DNA of 45,275 nucleotides from Hyphochytrium catenoides (lineage: Eukaryota; Sar; Hyphochytriomycetes; Hyphochytriales; Hyphochytriaceae). Every line of letters starts with the position of its first letter. The stretch's first letter is position 1. Shown here in pieces: positions 32,401 through 45,275 of the stretch. The position numbers and the translations under genes are program-made. The notes beneath the pieces were generated by a model. The model did not search any database, was not told the DNA's origin, and saw nothing but the letters and a program-made list of their open reading frames with translations. Location of the stretch: positions 1-45,275 of the forward strand of contig FLMG01004191.1 of NCBI GenBank assembly GCA_900088475.1, in the 5' to 3' direction.

Positions 32401-35400
32401 AAGCGCTTGAAACAGCAGTAAGCCCCTTGACGGAATATCTTCGATCCTTTGACCCCATGCTCGCCTTTCTTGGGCTTGACCTAAAGAGCTTCATGGCTGA
32501 TGTGACGGCCAAGTGGGCGGAATCATTTGAAGCGTTGGATGCCAAAGCGCTAATCAGCTTAGTAGTAGAGCACCAAAGGAAGAAGCAGGAAGTGGACGTG
32601 CAAGGTAAGCCATGTGTTCACCTATTCAACTCTCTATCTCACGCCTTGGCGCCTTGCAAAGAATCCTCACAGCAATCCTTTGTTCTGGGTGCTATTCATT
32701 GTGCCGTTCATCTACCATGGTAGTAATTCTCTTTTGAAGATAGCAAAAGAGTTTCTTTGTCCGTTCTATATCCCTCCGTGAGCTAGCTGCTCTTAACCTT
32801 GCTACGTTCTTGAGCCGCATCTCCTCCCAGTACTCTTAACCTTATTCTCTTCCTTACCTCTATTGCGCCTCGACCTCGGTAAATGTCGGTCGCGCTCGGA
32901 GCGCAGTACCCGCTTTCATCACCCTCGGCCTTTTTACGGTGAACTGCATGGAGATTCGCAGCGAGATGGAGAAGAAGCACGAGAAGATCGCCAAGCTGGC
33001 ACTTGAACTTCTGCTCCAACGGCTGAGTGAGGGTTGTAGGGAGGCACTCAAAGCCTTTGACAAGATTGCAGAGCAACTGCAGGAACCTACAGTTACCTTG
33101 GAGGATGTTTTCAAGCGGCGAGAGTTCATCAACACGGTGCCTGCTTTGTTAGAAGCTATAAAGCAGCGCACTCAGAAGGTCTTTGACTTGTATAACGAGT
33201 TGGAGGCCAATCACTTTCGAGTCTCTCCACAGGATTTTGCTGCAAGATGGAAACTATTGGGTGGTCCTTCCATGGTGCAAGCTTTGGTACGACCTCGATT
33301 GTCGAGTTCGATTGTGTCTTTATCTGCCTGTTGCTACCTGCTTTTGCTTGCTTCTGCTTACTCTATATTCTCAGGCCAGCTTGACACTCCGATGCAGCCT
33401 GAAATCTGTCTCTCCTTATAAAGCCGTTCGGGACGAATGCTTTCTCTTTTGCTCTCTTGTTTCTCACAATCCCTTCGATATGAGCCGCAATCTCTCTTGT
33501 CTCCTCTACTTTAGGCACGGAATAGAATCCCTTTATCATTTCCTCTTTCCTCCATGACGTCTGTGTCTTCCAATCCTCTTCTATCCCTGACTCTGCGTCC
33601 ACGATGGTTATCCTTAGGTCAAGAAGACAGTGCAGAGACTTGATGCTGAGGTTACAGCGTTAATAGCGGCACAGCAGGAGAATACTATGGAGTTCGGGGA
33701 GAAGCTCAAGCAGTTGCAGGGAGAGGTTTCCCAGCTCTCTCTTCTACATGATGTTAGGCAATTCCATCAAATTATGCCCCATATCTCACGAATAAAGGAG
33801 GATCTGAACAAAGCAGACGAGGAAGCCACTCTACTACGATCTCGGAATCGGCTCCTAGGCAAGGAGGATGCAGAAGAGCTTTCCCTTCTCACGCAAATGA
33901 GCAAAGAGTTCGAGCCCTACTGCACGTTGTGGGAGACCATTGAAAGGTGGAAAGAGAGCCAAGATAGTAGGCAGAAGGATTCTCTGTTTTCGCTGGATCC
34001 TGATAAGATTGAAACGGAGGCCACAGAATGCAACAGAAACATCAATAAGGCTTTAAAGTTCTTTGAGAAGCAGTCAAACGGTATGAGGAAATTGAAGGCC
34101 ACAACCGTTTCTCCGCCTGCCGTTCCCTGTCTCTCTATGTGTTTAGCCTCATTTCTTTTCCAAGTCGCATATATCTGCCCTTTCCCTTTCCCAGGAGACA
34201 CAGGCTCTATCTCCCTCTCTCATGCATTAAAGCTAGAAGTTAGAGCTTTTCTGCTTGTCATTTCGCACTGTGTTCTGTGGGCTTTATATTTCTACTCCTG
34301 GTTTCCTGGAGCGGTAGGCAGCCTAACTTATCGTTCTTCCTATGCCTTCAATCACCGTTGCTGCTTGTTACGGGTCCCCTATTGTCTTCTAAAGGTGCTG
34401 GATGTCTGAAGCTAGCCAGCGAAATTCGAAAGCAGATTGATCTATTCCTTCCCAGCATTCCTCTTATTATTGCGCTCTGTAGCAGAGGAATGAAGGAGAG
34501 GCACTGGCAGGCGATTAGAGAGCAAACAGGACTACCGATAGAGCCAGGGTGCGTGACTTTCTCTGGGTTGGACTGCCACGCTATCTTAACAACCCCTACC
34601 TTTGTTCTCTCTATTCTCCTCTTCCTCCTTGTCTCTCTTTCTTCTCTCTTTCCTTCTTTTTCACAGTGCACAGGTCGTCTTATACTATATCTCACTTGCG
34701 TCCTATAGTCGCTTCTAGGGTTGCAGTCCTGCCTACGTACTGCGCCTCTTGACATCTCTTCATATGCTACATGTTGGTTATCTTTTCAACTCAAGCCTTC
34801 CATTTCGGGGATTGTTACTTGTGGCTGTGTTCAGTCTTCTGAAACATCCTTTGTTCCCAAATAGGCCATCACTCACTTTGAACGGCGTACTGGCGCTCGA
34901 TCTAGACAGCCACATGGCAACACTACTAAAGGTTGGGGAGAGAGCAAGCAAGGAGTACACCATAGAACAAACTCTAGCAAAAATGGAATCGGCATGGGAA
35001 GGAGTTGAGCTGGAATTGGTGCCGTACCGAGAGACGGGCACCTATATTCTTAAAGGAGTTGACGACTACATGGCAATCCTCGACGAGCAGACCAACCTCA
35101 CACAGGCTTTATGCTTCTCCTCTTTTAAAGGCCCCTTCGAGCAGAGGTAGAGGTCGCTCGATCACGTCTTCCTGCATCTCCCTCGCTGTGGCCCTGAACT
35201 AGTTGTCCATCCTTGAAATGTTTAGTTAGGTCGTCGTCCTCCATGCTGAGGCATGACTTGACTGCTCATTCTCATTTAGATGCTTGGGATTCGCTCTGTC
35301 TACGTTTTTCAGGTCTAACCAAGCATTTTCATAGGATAACGGAGTGGAACGACACGCTGCGGTTGGTCAGTGAGGTGCTCGATGAATGGATTAAGGTTCA

Positions 35401-38400
35401 GCGAAACTGGCTCTATCTTCAGCCTATTTTTGACTCTCCTGACATCAACAAGCAGCTCCCGACAGAGGGAAAGCGGTTCGGGACGGTAGATAAGACCTGG
35501 CGCTCCACCATGAATGCGGCTCGGACCTCTAGGTCTGTGTTGAAATTTTGCGCCAGTCAGAAGCTCTGCGATAGGTTCGAAGAGGCTAGCCGGTTTCTTG
35601 AGATGATCCAAAAGGGTCTGAGCGACTATTTGGAGACGAAGCGGGCGGTCTTTTCCCGATTCTACTTCCTCTCCAACGATGAGCTTCTAGATATTCTATC
35701 ACAGACGAAGGACCCAACAGCTGTTCAGCCACACCTTAAAAAGTGCTTTGAGGGCATCAAGGCGGTAGAGTTTAGCCCGCAGATGGCCATCACTGAGATG
35801 ATCTCTTCAGAAGGAGAGAAAATTCCTTTCTCAACCCCGGTAGTCACAGAAGGAAGAGGCATTGAGTTCTGGATGAATGATCTTCGCTTACAAATGACAC
35901 AAGGTGTCCGCAAGCAGCTTCTGGACGCCATAAAGGACTATCCAGCGGTAGCCCGGACGCTATGGGTGCAGAAGTGGCCAGGCCAGGTAGTCATCAACGG
36001 CAGTCAAGTACATTGGACGCTAGAGACCGAGGCGCTCCTCAGGAGCAAAGGTCGGCAGGGTTTGAAGGAGTACTATGACCAAATTATAGCCCAACTGTCC
36101 GACATGGTGACTTTAATCAGAGGAAAGCTGAGTAAGATGGCCAGAGTAACTATTGGAGCCTTATCTGTGATTGACGTCCATGCACGGGATGTCATCTACC
36201 TTATGTATCAGCAAGGAGTAGAGACCACCACGGATTTTGATTGGGCCAGACAAATGCGCTTCTATTGGGCGGACAATGGTCGGCAGGAACAAGGAGAGAC
36301 AAGGGAAGAGGGTGGAGATCTTTTCGTAGAGATGGTGACCTCCAGTCAGCCCTATGGCTACGAGTACCTTGGAAATAGCCCGCGGTTGGTTATCACTCCG
36401 CTCACCGACAAGTGCTACCTAACGATTATGGGAGCGCTGCAGATGATTTTAGGCGCAGCCCCTGCCGGCCCTGCGGGGACTGGGAAGACTGAGACCACTA
36501 AGGACTTGGCCAAGGCTCTAGCCAAGCAGTGTGTGGTCTTTAACTGTTCCGATGGGCTAGACTATCTTGCAATGGGAAAGTTCTTCAAGGGACTTGCGTC
36601 CTCAGGAGCTTGGGCATGCTTTGATGAGTTCAATCGGATCAATGTGGAAGTCCTTTCCGTTATTGCTCAACAGATTATGACTCTCCAGCACGCTGTGCAG
36701 AGGAAGCAGGCCTTGGTGCGCTTTGAAGGAACAGACCTGCCCATCGACCCATCCTTTGCCGTCTTTATCACCATGAACCCAGGCTATGCCGGCCGTTCCG
36801 ACCTACCGGATAACTTGGCTTCTCTCTTCCGACCTGTGGCCATGATGGTTCCTGACTATACTCTGATTGGGGAGATTATGCTCTTTTCTTTTGGGTTCTT
36901 GAAGGCCAAGGTCTGCGCGGAAAAGATGGTAGCCACTTTTCGCCTTTGCTCGGAGCAGCTTTCATCTCAAGATCACTATGACTATGGAATGAGGGCAGTT
37001 AAGACGACGATCACAGCAGCCGGGAATCTCAAGAGGACAGACCCAGAGATGGACGAGGAGCTGCTCCTTATGCGAGCCCTCAGAGACGTGAACATGCCCA
37101 AATTCCTAGCTCACGACATTCCGCTGTTTGAGGGCATAATGTCAGACTTATTCCCTGGGGCTCAGGAGAGCAAAAGCGATTATGGGCAACTGCTTCGCTC
37201 GCTACATACCACAGCAATTAAATTTGGCCTTCAGCCAGTTCCGTCTTTTATTCAGAAGTGCGTCCAGCTCTATGAGACGGTTTGCGTTCGACACGGCCTA
37301 ATGCTAGTGGGCGCCAGTGGTGGAGGAAAGAGCTGCAACCTACGGACGCTGGCTGAAAGCTTGACCCGTCTAAAGATCGATGAGGTGCGTGGACCACGGT
37401 TTGAGAAGGTTCAGGTGAGCTATATGAACCCAAAGTCAGTCACCATGGGACAGCTCTATGGAGAGTACGACCCGAACACTCACGAGTGGAAGGACGGAGT
37501 GCTGGCCTCAGTCATCAGAAGCTGTACGCGAGACACAGGCCGGGAGCTAAAATGGGTCGTCTTTGACGGTCCTGTGGACGCGCTCTGGATCGAGAACATG
37601 AACACGGTTTTAGACGATAACAAAAAGCTCTGCCTGACGAGCGGAGAGATTATGGCGCTAACTGATGAAATGACAATGGCCTTCGAGACTGACGACCTCT
37701 CCGTCGCGTCCCCCGCCACTGTGAGCCGCTGCGGGATGGTCTATATGGAACCCGAGGCTTTAGGGTATGACGTCCTCTTCACTAGCTGGCTGGAGAAACT
37801 TCCGGCGGTGTTACGTAAGCAAGGCGGGGAGACGCTCCGGAAGGCTTTTGACCAATATGTCGGTTCTGGGCTAGCTATCATGCGCCAGCATCTAACCCAG
37901 CCTTTCTCTGTAAAGCCCAATGCACTAGTCCAGTCACTGCTGAACATATTGGATGGCTTTATTGAGGAAGTTCAAGCAGGGGAGATGTCGGCCACTAGTG
38001 GTGACAACGCCCAGATGACAGAACTCTCTGCCATAATTGAACCCCTGTTCCTCTTTTCTTTGGTTTGGTCCATAGGCGCAACTACTGACTACGGGGGTCG
38101 CTGTGTCTTTGACCGCTGGCTTCGTGCTGAGATGGAGAGTCATTCTGCATCTTCCCTTTTTCCACCTCAGGCCACAGTGTACGACTTTACCTTCGATAAA
38201 GAGTCCAAGAAATGGACTCCATGGGCTACTGCTATCGGTCCATACATCCCGGATTCACGTCTATCTTTCTCAGAGATCATCGTGCCGACACCAGATGTTG
38301 TTCGCTACTCTTTCCTTCTGAACTTGCTCATGAGAAATGGCAAGCACACACTCATGACAGGACCCACCGGTACCGGCAAGACTATCAATATAGTGAAGAA

Positions 38401-41400
38401 TCTCCAGTCTTTACCGGAGAAGTACGTTCCACTCTGCTTCACTTTTTCAGCTCAGACTCAAGCAAATCAGGTCCAAGATTTGATCGATAGCAAGACTGAG
38501 AAAAGGAAGAAAGGTGTGTTTGGGCCAAGTCTGGGGAAAACAATGGTGTTATTCATCGACGACATCAACATGCCCCACAAAGAAAAGTATGGAGCCCAAC
38601 CCCCGATCGAGCTACTAAGACAGCTTCTCAACAACGGTGGCTGGTACGACCGCGGCTCATTAGAGTTCAAGAGCATTGTTGACTATGTCCTAGTCGGTGC
38701 ATGTGGGCCTCCTGGAGGGGGGAGGAACCCCATCAGCAGTCGCTTCGTCCGCTATTTCAATCTGATAAGCTATACAGAGCTGGAGGAACCCACAATGAAG
38801 ATGATCTTCCAGACCATACTTTCTAACTTCTTGCAATCTTTTGAGACCCAACTTCAGAGTCTAGCAGATGCGGTGACTGACTCTACGGTAAGAATTTTTC
38901 AGACTATCCGAAAGGAGCTAAGGCCGACGCCCGCGAAGTGTCACTATGTCTACAATGTCAGAGACCTTAGCAAGGTCTTTCAGGGCCTACTCATGTTTAG
39001 CAACAAACGTGTCTCCGCGGCTGATGAACTGGCAAGAGCATGGATTCATGAGTCGCGTAGAGTTTTCGCTGACCGGTTGGTGAATGGGGAAGACCGGAAG
39101 TGGTTCGACCAGCTCCTGAGGCTACAGCTGCGTACATACTGGCGACTGGAATGGACAGACGTGATGCCTTCAGAAAGACTAATTTGCGGGGATTTTATGT
39201 TCCCGGGTGCTGACCCCAAAGTCTATGAAGAGATCAAGGAGCTTGACAATCTGGTGCCTACCTTGGAAGACTATCTCTCAGAGTACAACGCTGAGAGCAA
39301 GCAACCGCTGAAGCTTGTACTGTTCCTAGACGCAGTGGAACATGTTGCACGCATTAGCCGGGTTCTACGGCAGCCGCAGGGCAATGCTCTTCTTCTTGGC
39401 ATTGGCGGCAGCGGGCGGCAGAGCTTGACGAAGTTAGCGGGCTATGTTGCTGACTACAAACTGTTTCAAGTAGAGATCTCTAAGGGATATACACCAGAAG
39501 ACTGGAGAGGAAAGCTAAGAGAGTGTCTAATGATGGCTGGCCTGCAGGATAAACCAGTCATCTTCCTCTTTAACGACACGCAACTTGTCTTCGAGTCTAT
39601 GTTGGAGGATCTCAATAGTATTCTGAACAGCGGGGACATACCGAACCTCTATTCTGAGGAGGATATCAGCTCCATCGTGAATGTATGCAAGGCAGACTGC
39701 CTGAAAAGATCACTTCCGCCTACCAAGCTCAACGCTTTCTCGCAGTATCTTGTCCGCGTGAGACGGAACATTCACATCGTTCTTTGCATGAGTCCCGTGG
39801 GAGAAGCTTTTCGAAATAGACTGAGGATGTTCCCTTCTATCGTCAACTGTTGTACCATAGACTGGTTCTCTGAGTGGCCTCAGGAGGCGCTCAAAAGCGT
39901 GGCATTCAAGTACATGGAGTCCAGTAACCTCCCGATGTCAGAGCTACTAGCATCTGCGGTAGATTTCTTCACATTTGCCCATCAGAGCGTGGCGAATGCT
40001 TCTTCTGCCTATTATCAGAAGGCTCGGAGGTACAATTACGTCACTCCAACTAGCTATCTGGAGTTCCTAGCCACTTATAAGCAAGTATTTGAAAGTAAGA
40101 GGCTCGAACTGGAGAGTAGAAAGGTCAGGCTGCAGACGGGCCTCGAAAAACTCGTCTCAGCTGCGGATCAGGTAGCCATCCTGGAGTCCCAGCTTCGAGA
40201 GCTAGAGCCTCAGCTCATTGCCACTCAGGCAGAGGTGGATCAGATGATGAAACAGATAGAAAAAGACAAGGAGGCTGCCAGCGCCACCAAGAAGCTTGTA
40301 GAGGCTGAAGAGTCAGAAGCCGCCATCAAGGCGAACAAGACAAAGTTGATTGCCGACGACGCACAAAGAGACCTGGACGAAGCTCTTCCCGCTCTAGATC
40401 AGGCCGTTGCCTGCCTCAACAGGCTGAAGAAGTCAGACTTAGAGGAGGTCCGGTCTCTTGGAAGGCCCCCGGCAGGCGTCAAGTTGACCATGGAAGCGGC
40501 TTGCATCATGTTCCAGGTTAAGCCAGTAAAAGTGAACGATCCGGACCGACCCGGCGTGAAGGTCTCTGACTACTGGCAGGCGGCGCAGAAGAACCTTCTC
40601 AACAATCCCACCAAACTGCTTCAAGATCTGCTAGCCTTTGACAAGGACCACATTCCGGATAAAGTCATTGATGAAGTATCGTCCTACGTGGACTTGAAAG
40701 AGTTTACTCCGTCAGAGATAGAGAAGGCTTCCAAGGCGTGTACGGCCATTTGCATGTGGGTCTTAGCTATGTTTAAGTATCACAACGTCGCCCGCGCGGT
40801 GGAGCCCAAGCGAGCGCAGCTGGCAGAAGCCCAAAGGAGCCTGGACTTTACTATGCTAACCCTGCGAGAGGCACAAGAAAAGCTCAAGCTAGTGATGGAG
40901 AAGATCAAGGACCTGGAAGAAAACTTCGAAAAATCCCGTGCAAAGAAAGAGCAGCTCTCTAGGGAGGTGGCGGAGTGCAGAATCCGTCTCGACCGATCCC
41001 AGCAGCTCATTGGCGGTCTTTCAGACGAGAAGAGCCGCTGGTCTGAGTCCATTGCTGCCTTGAAAAGCGCCATAGGAAACCTCTCAGGGGACGCCTTAGT
41101 TGCCAGTGCCACGATAGCCTATCTCGGACCCTTTACCCCTGACTTTAGGCGCGACTTGGTGACGCTCTGGCAGGGCAAAGTGGCTGAGCTAACCATCCCC
41201 CACACCTTGGGAGCGGATCTTCGAAAGACGCTGGCGGAACCGGTCAAAGTCCGGGCATGGACCTTATCAGGTCTTCCTGCAGACAGCCACTCTGTAGAAA
41301 ATGGGATCATTCTATCTCGTGCCAGACGGTGGCCTCTTTTCATAGACCCACAAGGCCAGGCAGGCCGCTTCGTCAAAAACATGGGCCGAGATCAATCCTA

Positions 41401-44400
41401 CTGTCAGAATGGCTTGGACGTGATCAAGCTCACAGATAAAAACTACCTGCGAGTCTTAGAGACTGCTGTTCGCTTTGGAAAGTGGGTTGTTCTAGAAAAT
41501 GTAGGTACTGCTCTTGACGCGGCTCTGGAGCCGCTGCTCCTCCAGCAAAAGTTTAAACAGAGCGGGACTGAGATGATAGTCATTGGGGACTCCAAGATCC
41601 CATACAATGATAGCTTTCGATTCTTCATCACTACAAAGCTGCCGAACCCGCATTTCCCGCCCGAGGTCTGTGTCAAGGTTTCAGTGCTCAATTTCTGCAT
41701 CACTCCTCGAGGGCTGGAGGATCAACTGCTCAGCGTAGTTGTAGTCCAAGAGATGCCAGAGATGGAAGAAAAGAAGAACACTCTGGTGGCCACGAATGCC
41801 AAGATGCGGCAGGAGCTTCAAGAGATAGAAGAAAAGATTCTTAATCTTCTATCGCATTCTAAGGGCAACCTCCTAGATGACGTGGTGCTTATCAGCACCT
41901 TGGCAGAATCCAAGGCTACAACTGCGGAGATCAAGAAGAAAGTGCAGGAGGCTGAGGAAATGGAGCGGAACATCGACGAAAAGAGGGAAATATATCGCCC
42001 AGCAGCTGCCCGAGGATCTGTCCTATACTTCTGCATCACTGACCTGGCCACGGTAGATCCTATGTACCAGTACTCGCTGCAATGGTACACGCAATTGTTT
42101 GTCCATTCAATCCGGTCGTACGAGCGCTCCGCGGATGTATCTACTCGAATCAAGAATCTCAATGAATTCTTTACCTACCACCTTTATAAAAACATATGCC
42201 GGAGTATCTTTGAGAAAGATAAGATGCTCTTCTCCTTCTTGATGCTGGTTCGGATAAAGGAGGCAGACAATCTTGTTGATGCGGCAGAGTTTAAGTTTTT
42301 GATCTCGGGAAAACCAACCGCACCTGTAGATACAGGGCGATCTAATCCAGCTGCCGATTGGCTGAGCGAAAGATCTTGGGTGGAGATCCAGACTTTGGAG
42401 GCCCTGCCAAGCTTCCAAGGCTTCGTGACTGACTTCGTTGGGGACTTGGACATGTGGAAGGCGTTCTTTGATCACAGAGAGCCCGACCAGTTCCCGCTGC
42501 CGGCTAAGTATAACGATCGTCTCACAGCGCTACGAAGACTCTGTCTTCTTCGCTGCCTGCGAGTAGACAAGGTCCTAAACAGCATTCAGGACTATATTAT
42601 TCAGGGTCTGGGAAAGAAGTTTGTGGAGCCCCCACCTTTTGACCTCAATGGCTGTTATGCAGACTCTTCTACGACTACGCCGTTGATCTTCGTCCTCTCT
42701 CCTGGCTCGGATCCTACAAAGGAATTTTACAAGTTTGCAGCCATGATGAAGATGGATAGGAAAGTGTTTGGTCTCTCTCTTGGTCAAGGGCAAGGCAGGC
42801 TGGCTGCCAGCATGATAGAAGATGCAACAAGATCTGGGAACTGGGTCTACTTGCAGAACTGTCACCTGTATTCGTCCTGGATGGCGGAGCTCGAGCGGAT
42901 CGTGGACGGATTGATACTGCAAGAGGGCATTCATCAGGACTTCAGGCTGTGGCTCACTAGCATGCCAAGCTCAAACTTTCCTGTCGCCATCCTGCAGAAC
43001 GCTATCAAAGTCACGAACGAGGCACCCAAGGGTCTTAGGTCTAACCTTAAGAACGCATACTTCAAGCTGGATGAAGAGAAGTTGAACAGGACAACCAAAC
43101 CCTTCGAGTATAAGAAGCTTCTTTTCGGCCTTTGCCTCTTCCATGCCGTTGTGCAGGAGCGGCGGAAGTATGGAGGGCTAGGATGGAACATTCCTTATGA
43201 GTTCAATGAGAGCGATCTGGCCATCTCCAGAGACCAACTGGAGCTCTACTTAGACACCTACACCGAAGTTCCATACAAAGTGCTCAACTTCTTAACGTCC
43301 TACATCAATTACGGCGGGCGGGTGACGGACGAAAAGGACTTACGGACCATTGACGTCATATTGAAGCAGTTCTATTGCCCTAAGATTATGGAGGACGGGT
43401 ATATGTTCTGCAGCAGTCCAGACTATGTCTCAGTGAAAGTTGACTCCGCCCATCCCTTCAAGTCTTATATGAACTACATTGAAGGCCTGCCGATCAATGC
43501 TGAGCCAGAGGTTTTTGGTTTACACTCTAACGCTAACATTGCGGCTGCGCAGGACGAAGCCTTTCGGACTTTTGACATCATCGTGTCTCTGCAATCGGCA
43601 GTGGTAGAAGGGGGAAGCACTTCGAGAGAGACGCTAATGACACAGCTTGCTGCTGACATTGAGAGGCGTCTCCCTCCACTTCTGCCGGTGGAGGAGATAA
43701 GCCAAGCCTACCCGGTGAATTATCATGAAAGCATGAACACAGTCTTGCTTCAAGAGTGTGTGCGCTATAACAAGCTCCTTGCAATCATGCAAAGTAGCCT
43801 TCCGGAGCTTCAGAGAGCCTTGAAGGGACTGGTGGTCATGAGCTCTGAATTAGAAGACATGACCTCAAGCTTAGCGAGGAACCAGGTGCCGGAGTTATGG
43901 ACCAAGCAGGCTTACCCTTCCTTAAAATCCTTGGGACCTTGGGTGGACGATCTTATACTGCGAGTCACGTTTATAAATGATTGGGTACAGAATGGCATTC
44001 CGGCCGTCTTCTGGATCTCTGGTTTCTTCTTTCCCCAGGCTTTCCTAACTGGCAGCCTGCAGAATTACGCAAGAAAGCACCGCTATCCTATCGACTCTGT
44101 GAGCTTTAGCTTCGTAATGAAAAGTGAGCCTTGGCGGAGCATCGATGTCAAACCGGAGGACGGCGTCCTTATTCGGGGCTTATATCTGGAGGGAGGCCGC
44201 TGGGATGTGGCGGCACAGGACTTAAGGGACCCATTGCCTAAACAGCTGCATTCTGAACTCTGCGTGGTACACCTTCTGCCCGTCCAAAATCGAATCGAAC
44301 CCAATGGCGGCATTTACAGGTGTCCTGTCTATAAGACGTTGGCCCGTAGAGGTAAGGAGAAAAGGAGTACATCAGGCTAGAGAGGGTAGCACAAGTGGGA

Positions 44401-44699
44401 AGAGAGATGTGCTGGGTTGCTGAGAGAAGAAGAAAATCATGCGGATGGAAAACTTTCCCTATTTGTCGCGGCGTCTAGTCTTCCTTACCGCCGCACCTTG
44501 CAGTCTCATATCCTTGTCCTCACCTTTCCTTCACGCTTTCCCTTCAGGTACACTTTCTACCACGGGGCATTCGACGAACTTTGTCACCTGGATTGAGATT
44601 CCTTCCTCCAAGCCAGACATCATCAACTGCTTCGGGAAGACAGATCAGGACTATTGGATCAAGGCTGGCGTGGCCGCTTTCTGTGCGCTGAAGTACTAG
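29496..44699 (+). CDS. Axonemal dynein heavy chain, inner-arm type
   Basis: Exons: about 29496-29653, 29752-30793, 31090-31188, 31371-31733, 32130-32604, 32907-33286, 33618-34080, 34395-34548, 34865-35146, 35335-44351 and 44548-44699. The joined frame has about 4194 residues ending in TAG, a normal length. The N-terminal tail and linker precede six AAA modules. P-loops are AAA1 GPAGTGKT (36467-36490), AAA2 GASGGGKS (37310), AAA3 GPTGTGKT (38360) and AAA4 GIGGSGRQS (39398). The AAA1 Walker B is CFDEFNRI and the AAA3 Walker B region is LFIDDINMP. The coiled-coil stalk and microtubule-binding domain lie around 40080-41080. AAA5, AAA6 and a C-terminal domain follow, ending [13 protein letters not shown]...[10 protein letters not shown]. 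That ending is typical of single-headed inner-arm dyneins, perhaps of DNAH1 type. The motor drives microtubule sliding in cilia. The first exon is the weak point: 29496 is an in-frame ATG, but further upstream exons are possible. Confidence 0.95.
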
Positions 44700-45049
44700 A
44701 AGACACTGCATTCGTGCAGGCTCTGTCTAAAGGAGGATGCCTCCCAACCATAGGCTTTGAAACAGAGAATTGACATTTAGGGAGTGGCTAGCATTCTTGG
44801 TGAACAAGTAATTTATCGGTTAAAGTTAGAGAGACGTGCTTCCACCCAAAAGGAGAGAGAGATTTGAGAGCGCAAGGGCAACCCAATGATCTCTACCGCA
44901 CCTGTCTTGAGTCTGATGGCACATTATCTTCTGAGCTGTACGTCTATGATTCCTGAAGTGGATGGCCCAGTCTTTGAATGGATAAGAAGCCACATAGCTG
45001 GCTAGGGAATAAATATTCATATGCAAAGTTGGAATGTAGAGAAGACGGT
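44700..45049. other. Convergent 3' intergenic region
   Basis: It separates the dynein stop from the stop of the convergent gene at the window edge. An AATAAA hexamer near 45006-45013 on the plus strand is a possible polyadenylation signal. No coding potential is seen. Confidence 0.5.
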
Positions 45050-45275
45050 TTAGAGCTCCTCCGCGGCCTCGAGATCATCTAGATCTGCAGCCCGTGTCGC
45101 TGTACAGGGGATATCTAATCCACAGGATTGCTGAGGGTCAAAGGCAGCCGTTGCAGCCTTCTCGCTCTGAACCGCCAAAGAAACCTCAAACAGCTTAGAA
45201 CCCATCTCGGAAGACAGCACGGAAGAAAAGGACGTGGGGGATTGAGCAGTATCCTCCTCAGAAAGTTCTGTGTCA
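45050..45275 (-). CDS. C-terminal end of an unidentified protein (partial)
   Basis: A minus-strand frame enters from the right edge and stays open for 75 codons to a TAA at 45052-45050. It is acidic and Ser/Ala-rich, with SEEDTAQSPTSFSSVL near its start and a tail DLDDLEAAEEL. The acidic helical C-terminus is protein-like but not diagnostic. The gene's 5' part lies outside the window, so neither family nor exon structure can be given. Confidence 0.5.
   Translation of the reverse strand, partial: DTELSEEDTAQSPTSFSSVLSSEMGSKLFEVSLAVQSEKAATAAFDPQQSCGLDIPCTATRAADLDDLEAAEEL

Noticed and set aside
1-45275. CRISPR arrays, bacterial operons or prophage genes
   Set aside because: Intron-containing genes of eukaryotic families run across the whole window, and no regularly spaced repeats with spacers are present.

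Overview
This is nuclear DNA from a eukaryote. Coding regions are broken by many GT-AG introns, about 46 to 420 bases long in the genes assembled here. TAA, TAG and TGA all act as stops, so the genetic code looks standard. No operon, tRNA, rRNA, CRISPR array or clear transposon was seen. A nearly complete axonemal dynein heavy chain means the organism builds a motile flagellum or cilium. Short introns, mid GC content and fairly dense genes suggest a flagellated unicellular eukaryote; I cannot name the lineage. All gene models were assembled by eye from reading frame, splice-site consensus and phase continuity. They are not backed by transcripts or database searches.

Layout. 1-785: a GA/GACA microsatellite and purine-rich leader. 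786-3090 (+): a membrane protein with an acidic tail. 3127-4600 (-): a basic/acidic, probably nuclear protein whose stop lies 36 bases from the previous stop. 5501-7176 (+): an auxilin-like J-domain protein. 7258-8245 (-): a small six-exon protein resembling the DUF3228 family, again convergent with its neighbour. 8246-10214: no gene recognised. 10215-12318 (+): a Gly/Arg-rich, mostly disordered protein. 12319-18324: a 6-kb gene-poor island with a short inverted-repeat family and a large CT tract. 18325-23698 (+): a 1691-residue chromatin-type protein with a Tudor-like domain, a long Met/Gly/Pro-rich region, a degenerate PHD-like finger and a C-terminus resembling CFP1/Spp1 COMPASS subunits. 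24293-25927 (-): diacylglycerol acyltransferase 2. 26950-28597 (+): a triple KH-domain RNA-binding protein. 29496-44699 (+): an inner-arm type axonemal dynein heavy chain. 45050-45275 (-): the C-terminal end of a gene that continues past the window.

The genes do not form one pathway. They cover motility (dynein), lipid storage (DGAT2), clathrin uncoating (auxilin-like), RNA binding (KH) and chromatin (CFP1-like). The most unusual points are the domain architecture of the 18325-23698 protein, the very uneven intron distribution in the dynein gene, one gene whose exon 3 is flanked by complementary CT-rich and GA-rich introns, and the repeat family in the gene-poor island.
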